Origin: an uncultured Balneola sp.
Lineage (GTDB): Bacteria; Bacteroidota; Rhodothermia; Balneolales; Balneolaceae
DNA: 64,000 nucleotides
Reading direction: 5' to 3'
Assembly (NCBI GenBank): GCA_902529365.1
Contig: CABZWK010000001.1
Location: forward strand, 124,001-188,000
Shown: one piece after another, positions 36,641 through 46,574 of the stretch
Layout of the letters: every line of letters starts with the position of its first letter
Position numbering within the stretch: position 1 is the first letter of the stretch
The notes under the pieces: generated by a model
Databases searched by the model: none
Told to the model about the DNA's origin: nothing
The model's input: the letters and a program-made list of their open reading frames with translations, nothing else
Made by a program: the position numbers and the translations under genes

Positions 36641-37738
36641 CTAGTTATCCTGTTTTTGAATAACGTCTAAAGAAAACAACGCCTGCTCAAATAATATCCA
36701 TAGTCGAGATTCTTCCATTATTGAATTAACCCATATGCCATAATTTTCTTCTAATTCATCCCATCTATCGGCATAGGTAGTTAGGGAAATTTTGGATTCA
36801 TACGCGCGATCTTGGGTAAAATCGTAGCTTCCTAGCCAAAGGCCATTGATGCTCATACGAGCAATTTTTTGTCTTTGAGTACTATATAATTCAATGTAAT
36901 CGTCCTTACAATACAGAAAATTAATCTGACCCATAGCTTCTGAAAGGGCACTAAACCCAAGGTAATCCCCTTTTGAATTAAAGCGATGTATACCTTTCGC
37001 CTGGGTATCCCACACCTGTAAATGCCCACTATCGAGTAAACAAATTTTTTCAGGCTTCCAGTTTCGAGTAGCACTAAAGCTATCTAATCCCATAGCATAA
37101 TCTATATTAGCTCTAGTAATATCTAAGCTAGATAGATAATGCAATTGATGATCTAAGATTTGTATACGCCCATTTTCTTTATCTGCTACGTAGATCTTTA
37201 GTCCATTATTGCTAGCTATGCCACTCGGAGCATGAAATGATTGAACCCCAGCCCCGTGTCCGCCTGCCTCAATGTGTACTTTCCCGTCCGAGCTAAACAG
37301 GTATATCTTATGCTCAGCTTTATCACTCACAATGAATCCATCCATACCCTTTATCATAGCTGAAGCTTGGGTAAAGGTAGCTACGGGAATAGGATTTTTT
37401 TGTGGAAGGTAATAACTCGTTTCTTGCATTCGAACAAAATCATGTGGAGGTAAGTCCACTGCAATTTCAGCGGTGTTCTGTGCTATATTCTGAGCTGTCA
37501 TCTGGTTCACTACACTATCAGGTTCATGTAGACGCAATCCAATGTTTGCGCTAACGACTCCATTCTGAGCTATGGAGAATAATGCCAAAAACCACAAGTA
37601 TGGGATCTTAAAAGAGCTAGAATTGTGTAAATCTTTATTCCTGCGAAGTACAAGAGAGTAACTTAAACATTCTTTAATGTTACAAGCTGCTAATAAAACT
37701 CGGATAAACAAGTTGATATGATGGTAGATTATATTCAT
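36641..37738 (-). CDS. NHL-like beta-propeller protein of unknown function
   Basis: A 365-residue protein. A hydrophobic segment (about 46-64, 'IPYLWFLALFSIAQNGVVSAN') after a long basic N-terminus may be a signal peptide, so a later non-ATG start is possible. Residues about 115-330 carry NHL-like blades: 'DGFIVSDKAEHKIYLFSSDG', 'APSGIASNNGLKIYVADKENGRIQILD', 'LDSGHLQVWDTQAKGIHRFNSKGDYLG'. Its start overlaps purD by four bases, and the LuxE-like gene follows closely, so it lies inside the operon. I cannot name a function; a periplasmic binding or sensory propeller is the best guess. Confidence 0.7.
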   Translation of the reverse strand: MNIIYHHINLFIRVLLAACNIKECLSYSLVLRRNKDLHNSSSFKIPYLWFLALFSIAQNGVVSANIGLRLHEPDSVVNQMTAQNIAQNTAEIAVDLPPHDFVRMQETSYYLPQKNPIPVATFTQASAMIKGMDGFIVSDKAEHKIYLFSSDGKVHIEAGGHGAGVQSFHAPSGIASNNGLKIYVADKENGRIQILDHQLHYLSSLDITRANIDYAMGLDSFSATRNWKPEKICLLDSGHLQVWDTQAKGIHRFNSKGDYLGFSALSEAMGQINFLYCKDDYIELYSTQRQKIARMSINGLWLGSYDFTQDRAYESKISLTTYADRWDELEENYGIWVNSIMEESRLWILFEQALFSLDVIQKQDN

Positions 37739-39018
37739 GAAACATGGTTCAACCCTTTAGCGCCAATATCTTTGCGGTAAAACATTCCCTCAAACGAAAT
37801 AGATTCAACTCCTTTGTAAGCCATTGATATTGACTCTTGGAGTGTTAGACCGGTACCGACCACATTTAACACCCGGCCACCAGCAGTACATAGGTGTCCA
37901 TCTTGCTCCTTTGTACCCGCATGAAAAATCTGAACGGCTTCTACTTTCTCGAGTTCATCTAAGCCAAAAATGGGAAATCCTTTTTCATAACGCACAGGAT
38001 AACCACCTGAAACTAACACCACTGTTGTTCTATATTGCTGATCAAATACGATGTCTTTCCCTAGAAGTTCGCCTCGTGCACTTTGCACTAAGTGTGTAAG
38101 TAGATCGCTTCGAAGTCTTGGTATAACCACCTGGCATTCTGGATCACCAAACCGGCAGTTATATTCTACTACTTTAGGACCCGCTGATGTCATCATGAGA
38201 CCTACATATAAAAAACCTTTATAGGGGTTCCCTTCGGCAGCCATACCCGCTATAGTTGGTGCAATGATAGTATCTGATACCGAATTGAGCATATCTTCTG
38301 CTAGGAGCGGAGATGGTGAATATGCCCCCATACCTCCCGTGTTTGGACCTTTATCGCCATCAAGTTGGCGTTTATGATCTTGTGCTGTTCCCATGATTTC
38401 AAAGTGTTCACCATCGCACAAGGCAAATACAGATGCTTCCTCACCAGGCATAAATTCTTCGATTACTAAAGTTTGGGCTGCGGCTTGTAATGATCCTCTA
38501 CCAAGCTCTTCTAAGCCAGCTAGAAGTTCTTCCCGATTTTCCGGAATTAACACACCTTTACCGCCGGCTAAACCATCCGCTTTTAACACTATAGGGTATT
38601 GATTATGAGCATCCACATAAGCTAGTGCTTCAGCATAATAGTCCCCTCTAAACACTTTGTATGCTGCTGTAGGTATGTTATGACGAGCCATAAAGTCCTT
38701 AGCAAATTGCTTACTTCCCTCTAATTGCGATGCAATGATACTAGGCCCAAAAACAGCATGACCCTTAGCCTCTAAAAAATCGGTTATCCCAGCAACTAAC
38801 GGTTGTTCAGGACCTACAACCGTAAGACCAATTTCCTTATCCAGTATGAATTCTAGTACTTGTTCAAAATCTAAGGCATCCAAAGCCACGTTCACCCCAC
38901 ATACGTGGGTACCTGGATTACCAGGTGCTGCATATAAGGTATCGCAAAGAGGCGATTGTGATAAAGCCCAAGCCAATGCATGTTCTCTTCCCCCACTTCC
39001 TAGAAGTAATACCTTCAT
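37735..39018 (-). CDS. purD: Phosphoribosylamine-glycine ligase
   Basis: Second enzyme of de novo purine synthesis (GAR synthetase), 427 residues. The ATP-grasp features are visible: 'LGSGGREHALAWAL' (N-terminal domain), 'GPEQPLVAGI', 'KADGLAGGKGVLIP', 'EEFMPGEEASVFALCDG' and 'VEYNCRFGDPECQ'. The length is normal. It is four bases after tpiA and overlaps the NHL-like gene. Purine genes in the window are scattered (purD here, purKE at 46.6 kb, purB at 55.2 kb). Confidence 0.97.
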   Translation of the reverse strand: MKVLLLGSGGREHALAWALSQSPLCDTLYAAPGNPGTHVCGVNVALDALDFEQVLEFILDKEIGLTVVGPEQPLVAGITDFLEAKGHAVFGPSIIASQLEGSKQFAKDFMARHNIPTAAYKVFRGDYYAEALAYVDAHNQYPIVLKADGLAGGKGVLIPENREELLAGLEELGRGSLQAAAQTLVIEEFMPGEEASVFALCDGEHFEIMGTAQDHKRQLDGDKGPNTGGMGAYSPSPLLAEDMLNSVSDTIIAPTIAGMAAEGNPYKGFLYVGLMMTSAGPKVVEYNCRFGDPECQVVIPRLRSDLLTHLVQSARGELLGKDIVFDQQYRTTVVLVSGGYPVRYEKGFPIFGLDELEKVEAVQIFHAGTKEQDGHLCTAGGRVLNVVGTGLTLQESISMAYKGVESISFEGMFYRKDIGAKGLNHVS

Positions 39019-39022
39019 ATCC

Positions 39023-39832
39023 CTATTCTTCCTCTGGGCTTTGTTGAAAATCGACCTTTCCGGCAGTAATACTCAACGCTTCAGCCGTTTCAACAATAAC
39101 CACAAAACTCTCTGCATCCAAACTTGCACCACCAATTAACCCACCATCAACGTCTGGTTGGCTTAGTAATTCATAAGCATTAGTTGGCTTCATGCTCCCC
39201 CCGTAGAGAATACGAATAGCTCGTGCTGCTTCTCCAAACTGTTCTGTTAAGATGGAGCGAATAAACGCGTGCATTTCTTGTGCTTGTTCTGGGCTTGCTG
39301 TCTCTCCAGTCCCAATAGCCCATACCGGTTCATAGGCGACGACGACTTGAACTGCTTGTTCTTCGTTAAGGCCATTGAAAGCAGCAAGGATTTGGCTTTT
39401 AACTACCTCAAAATGTTGATTCTCTTTTCGTTCTTCTAATAATTCTCCGACACACACAATTGGTACTAAATCATGACTAAGGGCAGTTTGTAATTTTTCG
39501 CGAACTAAGGCATCATCTTCATGAAAATAGGCCCGTCTCTCAGAGTGCCCTAAAAGGACGCAACTACATCCCGCTTCTACTAACATAGATGCACTAACTT
39601 CGCCTGTATAGGCTCCCTTTTTAGCCTCATGCATGTTTTGTGCCCCCACGAGTATATCACTTTCGTGCAGTTGATCAATAGCCATAGATAATGACACAAA
39701 AGGTGGACAAACCAAGACATCTACATCTTCAGAAATGACCGCCTTTCGCGCTTTTATGGCAGATAATAAGTCGGAGGTAAATTCTGCTCCTCCATTCATT
39801 TTCCAGTTACCCGCAATTAGAAATTTTCGCAT
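39023..39832 (-). CDS. tpiA: Triosephosphate isomerase
   Basis: Glycolytic TIM-barrel enzyme of 269 residues, slightly longer at the C-terminus than average. Catalytic residues are Lys in 'NWKMNGG' (Lys11), His in 'LLGHSERR' and Glu in 'VVAYEPVWAIGTG'; the phosphate-gripper 'LYGGSMKP' and 'GGLIGGASL' are in place. It sits 18 bp downstream of the TlpA-like gene and four bases before purD, so it is probably read within a long minus-strand operon. Confidence 0.98.
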   Translation of the reverse strand: MRKFLIAGNWKMNGGAEFTSDLLSAIKARKAVISEDVDVLVCPPFVSLSMAIDQLHESDILVGAQNMHEAKKGAYTGEVSASMLVEAGCSCVLLGHSERRAYFHEDDALVREKLQTALSHDLVPIVCVGELLEERKENQHFEVVKSQILAAFNGLNEEQAVQVVVAYEPVWAIGTGETASPEQAQEMHAFIRSILTEQFGEAARAIRILYGGSMKPTNAYELLSQPDVDGGLIGGASLDAESFVVIVETAEALSITAGKVDFQQSPEEE

Positions 39833-39850
39833 AATTAATAGATTACAAAA

Positions 39851-41254
39851 TTAGTTCGAGGTTAAGTGTGGTGTGAGATAGGGTATAAAATCATCGATTT
39901 CTTCACCTATAAATTTCCTGATGATTCGGCCTTCGGCATCAACTAGTATTCGTGTTGGATAGTACTGAATATTGAAGGTTTCAACCAGAGACTTTCGATT
40001 CAATGTTGGTGGTTCCGCAATAGACCAGAAGCGATCTCTTTCTTGAAAAAACGCTAATATAGTTGTGGCACTTTCATCAAAAGCCATCGTATATATTTGA
40101 AATCCACGTGGAACAAAAAGCTGATAGCTAACCGTTAATTCTTCGTATTGCTGTTGATATAATCCATTTTCCATAAGAGTAAATTCCAGCAAAGTAGGCG
40201 ATCCTTTAATACTCTCTTCGTCAATAGTATCCCCTTCGGTGCTAACAAAGCTAAAAGCTGGAATAAATGTACCAGGAGCTAAATCTTCAAATTCAAAACG
40301 CATGTTTTTATACCAAAACGAAAGATCTTCTTCTTCGTACAAACGCTTGAACCGGTCTAACCTATTTTTTCCCTCACCAACTCGTAAGGAATCATAATAC
40401 AACTCAATGAGCATTTGATCGATTGCTCGGGCTTGTTCTTTGTTGGTGACGAGGGAGTGTAAGGAGTCTAAATAGTGAACCCCACGATCAAAACCATTAG
40501 TGGTACTGGTATAATCTTTACCAAAGGTTAAAGCAAGCCCTAAGGACTGATTATTATCAAGTCCTTCATTAATCAAGGACATCATTTTCTGTTGGTCAAT
40601 ATCGGAAAGTATTTGCACCGCTGCCTCAAGTGCGAAAGAGGAAGCAAAGGTTCCAGGATAATCTCTATACACCTGTTCATATAAATTGGCCCACTTTCGT
40701 AATTCATCAACGATAGCTGTATCGGCGAGTGCTCCTATAGCAATAAATCGACGGGTACGAGTTAATCCTGCATCAACCCGGTTAAAAACATCTACCGCCC
40801 GCTGTTCTCTGGAATCTACCTTCAACGTTTGACCAATGCCTGGAAATTCTCCGGTGAAAAGCACGCTGTCTCCCTGTGCTAAAAGGACTCTCATACTTAA
40901 AATTGGGCTTCCATCCCGGCTTATTTGGAGGGGGTAAGCTCCTGCTTCATCATAGTTTATGGTACCCTTGATTTGACCCATACTATCGGTTTTTCCTATA
41001 AAAAGGGTATCAATAAAGCTATTTTGCATTTCTTGCGAGTACAATAAAAATTCAAATCCTTCTCTATTACGAGTTTGATCCAACGCATCTGCCACATCAA
41101 TTTCAACAGCAAAGTAGCTTTGATTGATCGGTTCTGGGCGGTTACATTGGCTAAGTAGAAAAGCAAACAATAACAAGACAAAGGTACCTCGAACGCCAGA
41201 GGGGGAAATCATACCCTTAGGTAACAAAGATTGTTTTAGTTCTGGCTTATTCAT
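39851..41254 (-). CDS. TlpA/DUF4369-like lipoprotein lacking redox cysteines
   Basis: A 467-residue protein with a lipoprotein signal peptide ('TFVLLLFAFLLSQC', lipid Cys37). The middle resembles the DUF4369 and helical part of FCB thioredoxin-like proteins. The C-terminal part (about 326-463) is a redoxin fold with the cis-proline segment 'YYPTRILVDAEGRIIRKFIG', but the place of the WCxxC motif reads 'LEFTLMENGLYQQQ'. Cys37 is the only cysteine in the whole protein, so it cannot act as a disulfide oxidoreductase. It is probably a structural or binding protein of the cell envelope. Confidence 0.8.
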   Translation of the reverse strand: MNKPELKQSLLPKGMISPSGVRGTFVLLLFAFLLSQCNRPEPINQSYFAVEIDVADALDQTRNREGFEFLLYSQEMQNSFIDTLFIGKTDSMGQIKGTINYDEAGAYPLQISRDGSPILSMRVLLAQGDSVLFTGEFPGIGQTLKVDSREQRAVDVFNRVDAGLTRTRRFIAIGALADTAIVDELRKWANLYEQVYRDYPGTFASSFALEAAVQILSDIDQQKMMSLINEGLDNNQSLGLALTFGKDYTSTTNGFDRGVHYLDSLHSLVTNKEQARAIDQMLIELYYDSLRVGEGKNRLDRFKRLYEEEDLSFWYKNMRFEFEDLAPGTFIPAFSFVSTEGDTIDEESIKGSPTLLEFTLMENGLYQQQYEELTVSYQLFVPRGFQIYTMAFDESATTILAFFQERDRFWSIAEPPTLNRKSLVETFNIQYYPTRILVDAEGRIIRKFIGEEIDDFIPYLTPHLTSN

Positions 41255-41341
41255 TTTTCCTTCATTGTCGTTAATGCCATTTTTGACATTCTCATCGCTA
41301 TTGATACGTTAGTTGCCTTTATCGTACTCATCATCAAATTC

Positions 41342-42787
41342 TTAGTCTAAATATTTACGAACAAATTCATTCGCCATTTTAGGGTTAGCTTTTCCCTTAG
41401 AGGCCTTCATCACCTGTCCCACAAAAAATCCCATCAATTGCTTTTTCCCCTCTCGATATCGTTGGGCTTCATCTGGATTCGCTTCAATAACTTGCTGTAC
41501 CAGATCATCCATATAATTAGTATCAGAAACCTGGAGTACATTCAAAGCCTCTGCTAATTCAAGCGCTGAGGTATCTTGCTCTAACATGACATTAAATATG
41601 GTTTGCTGAGCGGATGAGCTGACTTTATCTGAAGCTCTGAGATCCAACAATTCAGCTAGTCTTTGCACCGATAATGGGAATTCTTTTATGCTTATACATT
41701 GCTCATTTAGCACTCGGAGAACGTCACTTAAAACTAGACTAACCGAGGCTTTCACATGGCCACTTTCGGAGACTAGATCTTCAAAAAAGTCGGCAAGATA
41801 TCGATTCTCTGTTAAGGTAACAGCATCGATTTCACTGAGTTGATATTGTTCCACAAAACGCTCTTGACGTACATGAGCAAGCTCCGGTAACTCTGCCTTT
41901 ATCTCATCCAATAAATCATTAGTTACAATAATGGGCGGAAGATCTGGTTCTGGAAAATATCGATAATCATGCGCCTCCTCTTTAGATCTCATGATTCGGG
42001 ACTCCATTTTACTAGTGTCCCAAAGCCTAGTTTGTTGAACTACTTCCCCTCCAGCTTCAATAAGTTGAATTTGCCTGTAAATTTCAAAATCTATGGCTTT
42101 TTCAACATTTCTGAAGGAGTTCATATTTTTGAGCTCGGTACGAGTACCAAATTCTTCTCGTCCCCTTGGTCGAACCGAAACATTGGCATCACAACGCAAA
42201 CTACCCTCTTCCATATTTCCGTCACAGACCTCAAGATATTGAACAATCTGTTTAATTTTAGACAGGTAGGCGTAGGCTTCTTGTGGGGTACGCAAATCTG
42301 GCTCCGACACTATTTCAATGAGTGGAGTACCTGCCCGGTTTAAATCTACCAATGTATTATAGGGATCTTGATCATGAATAGATTTTCCAGCATCCTCTTC
42401 CATATGAATACGCGTAATCCCTATGCGTTTGGTGTAGCCTTCCACTTCTATGTCAATGTATCCACCTTCACAGATGGGTGTTTCAAACTGAGATATTTGA
42501 AAACCTTTTGGTAAATCAGGATAAAAATAATTTTTTCTAGCAAAGATAGATTTAGCGGCAATAGAGCAATTGATAGCCAAACCCATTTTAATTATGTAAC
42601 GGACTAGATTTTCGTTTACTAGAGGTAGAGTGCCTGGGTGACCTAAACACAATGGGTTAACTTGGGTATTGGGTGCATGGCCATACTGCGCTGCTACAGG
42701 TGCAAATGCTTTGCTTTGAGTAAGTAATTGGGCGTGTACTTCCAAACCAATTACCGCTTCAAAATCTTTATGATCAATGGTATTCAT
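41342..42787 (-). CDS. gatB: Asp/Glu-tRNA amidotransferase subunit B
   Basis: Subunit of the GatCAB complex that turns Glu-tRNA(Gln) or Asp-tRNA(Asn) into the correct amide. The 481 residues show 'VIGLEVHAQLLT', 'CLGHPGTLPLVNENLVRYIIKMGLA', 'RKNYFYPDLPKGFQISQ', 'HMEEDAGKS' and 'RCDANVSVRP', all GatB signatures, and a C-terminal YqeY-like domain. gatA and gatC are not in the window. It is the first gene of the minus-strand run, 87 bp before the TlpA-like gene. Confidence 0.98.
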   Translation of the reverse strand: MNTIDHKDFEAVIGLEVHAQLLTQSKAFAPVAAQYGHAPNTQVNPLCLGHPGTLPLVNENLVRYIIKMGLAINCSIAAKSIFARKNYFYPDLPKGFQISQFETPICEGGYIDIEVEGYTKRIGITRIHMEEDAGKSIHDQDPYNTLVDLNRAGTPLIEIVSEPDLRTPQEAYAYLSKIKQIVQYLEVCDGNMEEGSLRCDANVSVRPRGREEFGTRTELKNMNSFRNVEKAIDFEIYRQIQLIEAGGEVVQQTRLWDTSKMESRIMRSKEEAHDYRYFPEPDLPPIIVTNDLLDEIKAELPELAHVRQERFVEQYQLSEIDAVTLTENRYLADFFEDLVSESGHVKASVSLVLSDVLRVLNEQCISIKEFPLSVQRLAELLDLRASDKVSSSAQQTIFNVMLEQDTSALELAEALNVLQVSDTNYMDDLVQQVIEANPDEAQRYREGKKQLMGFFVGQVMKASKGKANPKMANEFVRKYLD

Positions 42788-42980
42788 AACTCTATTTATC
42801 CTACTAATTTAGACTCGAAAGATATTAAAGTTGAAGTTTAGTATTTGTGTTTTTTTCGGGTTCCTGTCGCATATATTAACAGGCGGAACAATGCTTACAA
42901 ATTCCCTATTTTAATCATGCTTGTAACTACACAGCGAAATTATCTTTGTGGTACAACACAGCCAAATTCCAATATCCCTC

Positions 42981-42988
42981 AAAAGGAG
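42981..42988 (+). promoter_or_regulatory. Ribosome binding site that fixes the start of the rhodanese gene
   Basis: AAAAGGAG at 42981-42988 lies five bases before the ATG at 42994. Clear Shine-Dalgarno sites are rare in this window, and this one decides for 42994 over the upstream ATG at 42946. Confidence 0.65.
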
Positions 42989-42993
42989 TACCT

Positions 42994-43506
42994 ATGACCA
43001 GACAAAGAACGAAACAGCAACTCGCTTCAAAGCTAATATGGAGGGATACTTTGATTTTGTCTAGTTTTACAAATCTACCAAATAACAACTTATTTACGAG
43101 GTTTTTTGGATTAGCCTTACTGCTAAATGGACTATTGGCATGTACTTCAACCACCGAAAGAGGAATAGGAAACGCATCAGAACAAACTCAAGCGACGCAA
43201 AGTACCATTGAAGATATTGATGTTACTACCTTCGCAGCACTTATGGAAGAGGATTCAGTGATAATCTTAGACGTTAGAACCTTAGCAGAAGTTAATGCAG
43301 GGGCTATTGAAGGTGCTATACATCTTGACTTTTATCAATCTGACTTTCAAGCTAAACTTAGCTTACTCGATAAAAGAAGTACCTATTTAGTGTATTGCCG
43401 GTCTGGCAATAGAAGCTCACAAGCATCGGCCTTAATGACGGAGCGCCTTGGCTTCAAAGATGTAAAAAATCTTTTAGGTGGATACCAATCATGGGCTAAA
43501 CAATAA
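42994..43506 (+). CDS. Rhodanese-like lipoprotein
   Basis: A 170-residue protein. A membrane-targeting segment with a lipobox ('FGLALLLNGLLAC') leads to a rhodanese domain with the active-site loop 'YCRSGNRS' and 'GGYQSWAKQ' at the end. It should be a lipid-anchored periplasmic sulfurtransferase or sulfur carrier. The hydrophobic segment is unusually far from the N-terminus (about 33 residues), with a basic region before it. It stands alone between gatB and pckA. Confidence 0.82.
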   Translation: MTRQRTKQQLASKLIWRDTLILSSFTNLPNNNLFTRFFGLALLLNGLLACTSTTERGIGNASEQTQATQSTIEDIDVTTFAALMEEDSVIILDVRTLAEVNAGAIEGAIHLDFYQSDFQAKLSLLDKRSTYLVYCRSGNRSSQASALMTERLGFKDVKNLLGGYQSWAKQ

Positions 43507-43689
43507 CATAAAGGTACTTATTTGGTACCGCTTTTCTCAAACCTAAAGCTAATTTTTGAGAGTTGTTGTTAAGCTCCTTATTATTGCTTAAAGAATGATA
43601 TGTTAAAACTTGATTGAATACTTGGCCTCCCTCAAGCATTCCGTCTTTAGCCAAATCAAAGACCGTTTAAAACGATATAATAAAGAGCA

Positions 43690-45294
43690 ATGAAAGCAGA
43701 CTACGATGTACACCCCAGAAGTAAAGTTGGGTTAGACTATTTAGGATTAGACAAAAACGATGATGTGTACTGGAATTTAAACCCATCGGAACTCTACGAG
43801 CATGCCATTCTTCATGGCGAGGCTATTTTAACTGCTGATCATGCATTACTCGTTCACACCGGTAAGTTTACTGGCCGATCTCCAAAAGACCGATTTATTA
43901 TAGTGCAGCCCTACATACAAGATGAAATAGATTGGGGTGAAGTAAATCAACCAGCAAGTGAAGAAGTATTTAACAATCTCTTTATGAAAGTTCAGAAATA
44001 CCTCAGAGATAGACGACTATTTGTTAAAGATGCTTTTTGTGGCGCCGATACTAAAAACCGACTTAACGTCCGAGTTGTAAGTGAGGTAGCCTACCATGCC
44101 CTATTCACACATAATATGTTTATCCGCCCAAATAAAGAAGAACTAGCGGATATTGAACCAGATTTTACGGTTTTAGCAGCTCCTTTTTTCGAGGCGGATC
44201 CAAAAGTTGATGGAACAAAAAGCAGTACCTTTATCCTATGTAATTTTGAGAAAAAGATTATACTTATAGGTGGGACTATGTATTCTGGGGAGGTAAAAAA
44301 AGGTATATTTTCCGTGATGAATTACCTACTTCCAAAAAAGGGTATTATGGCTATGCATTGCTCAGCAAATCATGATAAATATGGGAAATCTGCTGTATTC
44401 TTTGGGCTTTCAGGAACCGGTAAAACAACACTATCTGCAGATCCCTCAAAAACGCTTATAGGTGATGATGAGCACGGATGGAGCGACGAAGGAATTTTTA
44501 ACTTTGAGGGTGGATGTTACGCTAAGACCATTAATCTTAGTGAAAAAAGTGAGCCCATGATTTTCGCTACCACTAAAATGCCAGGTACCATTCTTGAGAA
44601 TGTTATTTTAGATAAAAATCGAAAGCCTGATTTTACTGATGTAAGTCTTACTCAAAATACACGCTGCTCTTACCCTATCGATTTTATTCCAAATGCTAGC
44701 GAAACTGGCATGGGAAACCATCCTGATAATATTATTTTTCTGACGGCAGATGCCTTTGGGGTACTACCTCCTATTTCAAGACTTACGCCCGAACAGGCTA
44801 TGTATCATTTCATCAGTGGATATACCGCAAAAGTGGCTGGAACAGAAAGAGGTGTTACCGAACCTCAAGCAACTTTTTCGGCTTGTTTTGGATCACCTTT
44901 TATGCCTTTACATCCAACCAAATATGCTGAATTACTGGCTGAAAAAATCAAAAAGCACAAAGCTAAGGTCTGGATGGTAAATACGGGATGGACTGGCGGA
45001 GAATTTGGAACAGGAGAACGTATTAAATTACGATATACTCGAAAAATGCTCAGTGAAGCTATCGCAGGGAAACTTGACAAAGTGGAGTACGTAAAAGATC
45101 CAATCTTTAGATTTCAGGTACCCATTCAAGTAACAGATGTCCCTTCAAAAGTGCTCATTCCTCGCTATACGTGGGATGATGCAATGGAATATGACAAAAA
45201 GGCTAGAGAATTAGCTCAAATGTTTGTGAACAACTTTAAACAATTTGAATCACAAGCTAGTAAAGAGCTTTTAAGTGCTGCACCAAGAGTGTAG
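43690..45294 (+). CDS. pckA: Phosphoenolpyruvate carboxykinase (ATP)
   Basis: Gluconeogenic enzyme that makes PEP from oxaloacetate and ATP. In 534 residues one sees 'HTGKFTGRSPKDRFIV', the kinase-1a loop 'FGLSGTGKTTLS', the metal-binding 'LIGDDEHGWSDEGIFNFEGGCYAK' and 'NTGWTGG...RI'. The ATP-type family is clear. The 183 bp upstream show no gene. It ends 35 bp from the convergent prfA. Together with the DUF4212/SSS symporter it fits growth on small organic acids, but that link is inference. Confidence 0.97.
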   Translation: MKADYDVHPRSKVGLDYLGLDKNDDVYWNLNPSELYEHAILHGEAILTADHALLVHTGKFTGRSPKDRFIIVQPYIQDEIDWGEVNQPASEEVFNNLFMKVQKYLRDRRLFVKDAFCGADTKNRLNVRVVSEVAYHALFTHNMFIRPNKEELADIEPDFTVLAAPFFEADPKVDGTKSSTFILCNFEKKIILIGGTMYSGEVKKGIFSVMNYLLPKKGIMAMHCSANHDKYGKSAVFFGLSGTGKTTLSADPSKTLIGDDEHGWSDEGIFNFEGGCYAKTINLSEKSEPMIFATTKMPGTILENVILDKNRKPDFTDVSLTQNTRCSYPIDFIPNASETGMGNHPDNIIFLTADAFGVLPPISRLTPEQAMYHFISGYTAKVAGTERGVTEPQATFSACFGSPFMPLHPTKYAELLAEKIKKHKAKVWMVNTGWTGGEFGTGERIKLRYTRKMLSEAIAGKLDKVEYVKDPIFRFQVPIQVTDVPSKVLIPRYTWDDAMEYDKKARELAQMFVNNFKQFESQASKELLSAAPRV

Positions 45295-45329
45295 CTCGGT
45301 GGCAAGAGAAATCGTTACTCAGATAGGTT

Positions 45330-46406
45330 TTATTCTACCATTTCTTGCATTTTTTCTAGATTATCCTGAATGCGCAGACCTTCTATAACTTCATATAACT
45401 GACCTTTCATAACCGCATCAAGATTATAAAGTGTAAGATTGATTCTGTGGTCGGTTAGGCGGCCTTGTGGGTAGTTATAAGTTCTAATTTTTGCAGAACG
45501 ATCACCTGTGGAAACCTGACTTTTTCTCTCTGCTGCCCTAGCCTTTTGCTTTTTCTCCAACTCGATATCATACATTCGGGCACGAAGCATAGCCATCGCT
45601 TTCTCTTTATTTTGATGCTGCGAGCGCTCTTGTTGGCACTCTGCAACAATACCTGTGGGCTCGTGGGTAATTCGAATAGCGGAATCCGTTTTATTGACAT
45701 GCTGACCACCGGCCCCGCTTGCTCTAAACGTATCAATTCGTAAGTCACTCGGATTTATGTGAATATCCACCTCCTCTACTTCTGGTAGTACTGCAACGGT
45801 TGCTGCTGAGGTATGTACTCTGCCCTGACTTTCGGTAGCAGGAACCCGTTGAACCCGATGGACTCCAGACTCAAATTTCATTTTACCAAACACTTCGTGA
45901 CCTTCTAGAGAAAAACTAATCTCTTTGTACCCCCCTTTTTCTGATTCATTCAAGCTTAGAATTTGAAGTTTCCACCCTAAATTGTCAGCATATCGGCGAT
46001 ACATATCAAATAAATCTCCCGCAAAGATAGCCGCCTCATCACCTCCTGTACCAGCTCTAACCTCGACTATCGCGTTTTTTGAATCCTCAGGATCTTTAGG
46101 AATCAACTTAATTTTAAGTTCATCTTCTAGTCGTATTAATGCTGCTTTAAGTTCTTTGTTCTCAGCTACAGCCATCTCTGTGATCTCAGGATCCTCATTC
46201 ATCTCGATTAGCTCAATATTACCCATAAAGTGTCCCTTTAATTCATTATATCGATCAAAATCCAGTACAACCTCTTCCAAATCACTTCTTTCTTTGGTAA
46301 GCTTAGTATAGTTTTCGGGGTCATCGAATATACCAGGATCACTCATTGCTGCATTCAGTTCATTATAGCGAGCTTTGAGTTGTTGTAATTTTTTTTCTAG
46401 ATCCAT
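45330..46406 (-). CDS. prfA: Peptide chain release factor 1
   Basis: Reads UAA and UAG and triggers peptide release. The 358 residues contain the GGQ motif in '[15 protein letters not shown]' (233-235) and the recognition tripeptide P-A-T (189-191), which distinguishes RF1 from RF2 (SPF). The length is normal. No hemK/prmC gene is next to it. Confidence 0.97.
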   Translation of the reverse strand: MDLEKKLQQLKARYNELNAAMSDPGIFDDPENYTKLTKERSDLEEVVLDFDRYNELKGHFMGNIELIEMNEDPEITEMAVAENKELKAALIRLEDELKIKLIPKDPEDSKNAIVEVRAGTGGDEAAIFAGDLFDMYRRYADNLGWKLQILSLNESEKGGYKEISFSLEGHEVFGKMKFESGVHRVQRVPATESQGRVHTSAATVAVLPEVEEVDIHINPSDLRIDTFRASGAGGQHVNKTDSAIRITHEPTGIVAECQQERSQHQNKEKAMAMLRARMYDIELEKKQKARAAERKSQVSTGDRSAKIRTYNYPQGRLTDHRINLTLYNLDAVMKGQLYEVIEGLRIQDNLEKMQEMVE

Positions 46407-46574
46407 TGTACATTATTTGTTATGAAAATACACAATAGTGCACTTTATTGTATAGGCAATTCTTAGCTGCTAGTAAGTACAATTAATTAGTATTTTTTAT
46501 CTAAGTTATGAACGCGCTATTTTGTAGCTCAAACGATAGACAGTTGCCTATCAATCAACCTAAAAAGACATTAA

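Noticed and set aside
43507-43689. Possible tRNA or small RNA in the spacer before pckA
   Set aside because: No cloverleaf or CCA-type end can be formed; only a promoter region is likely.
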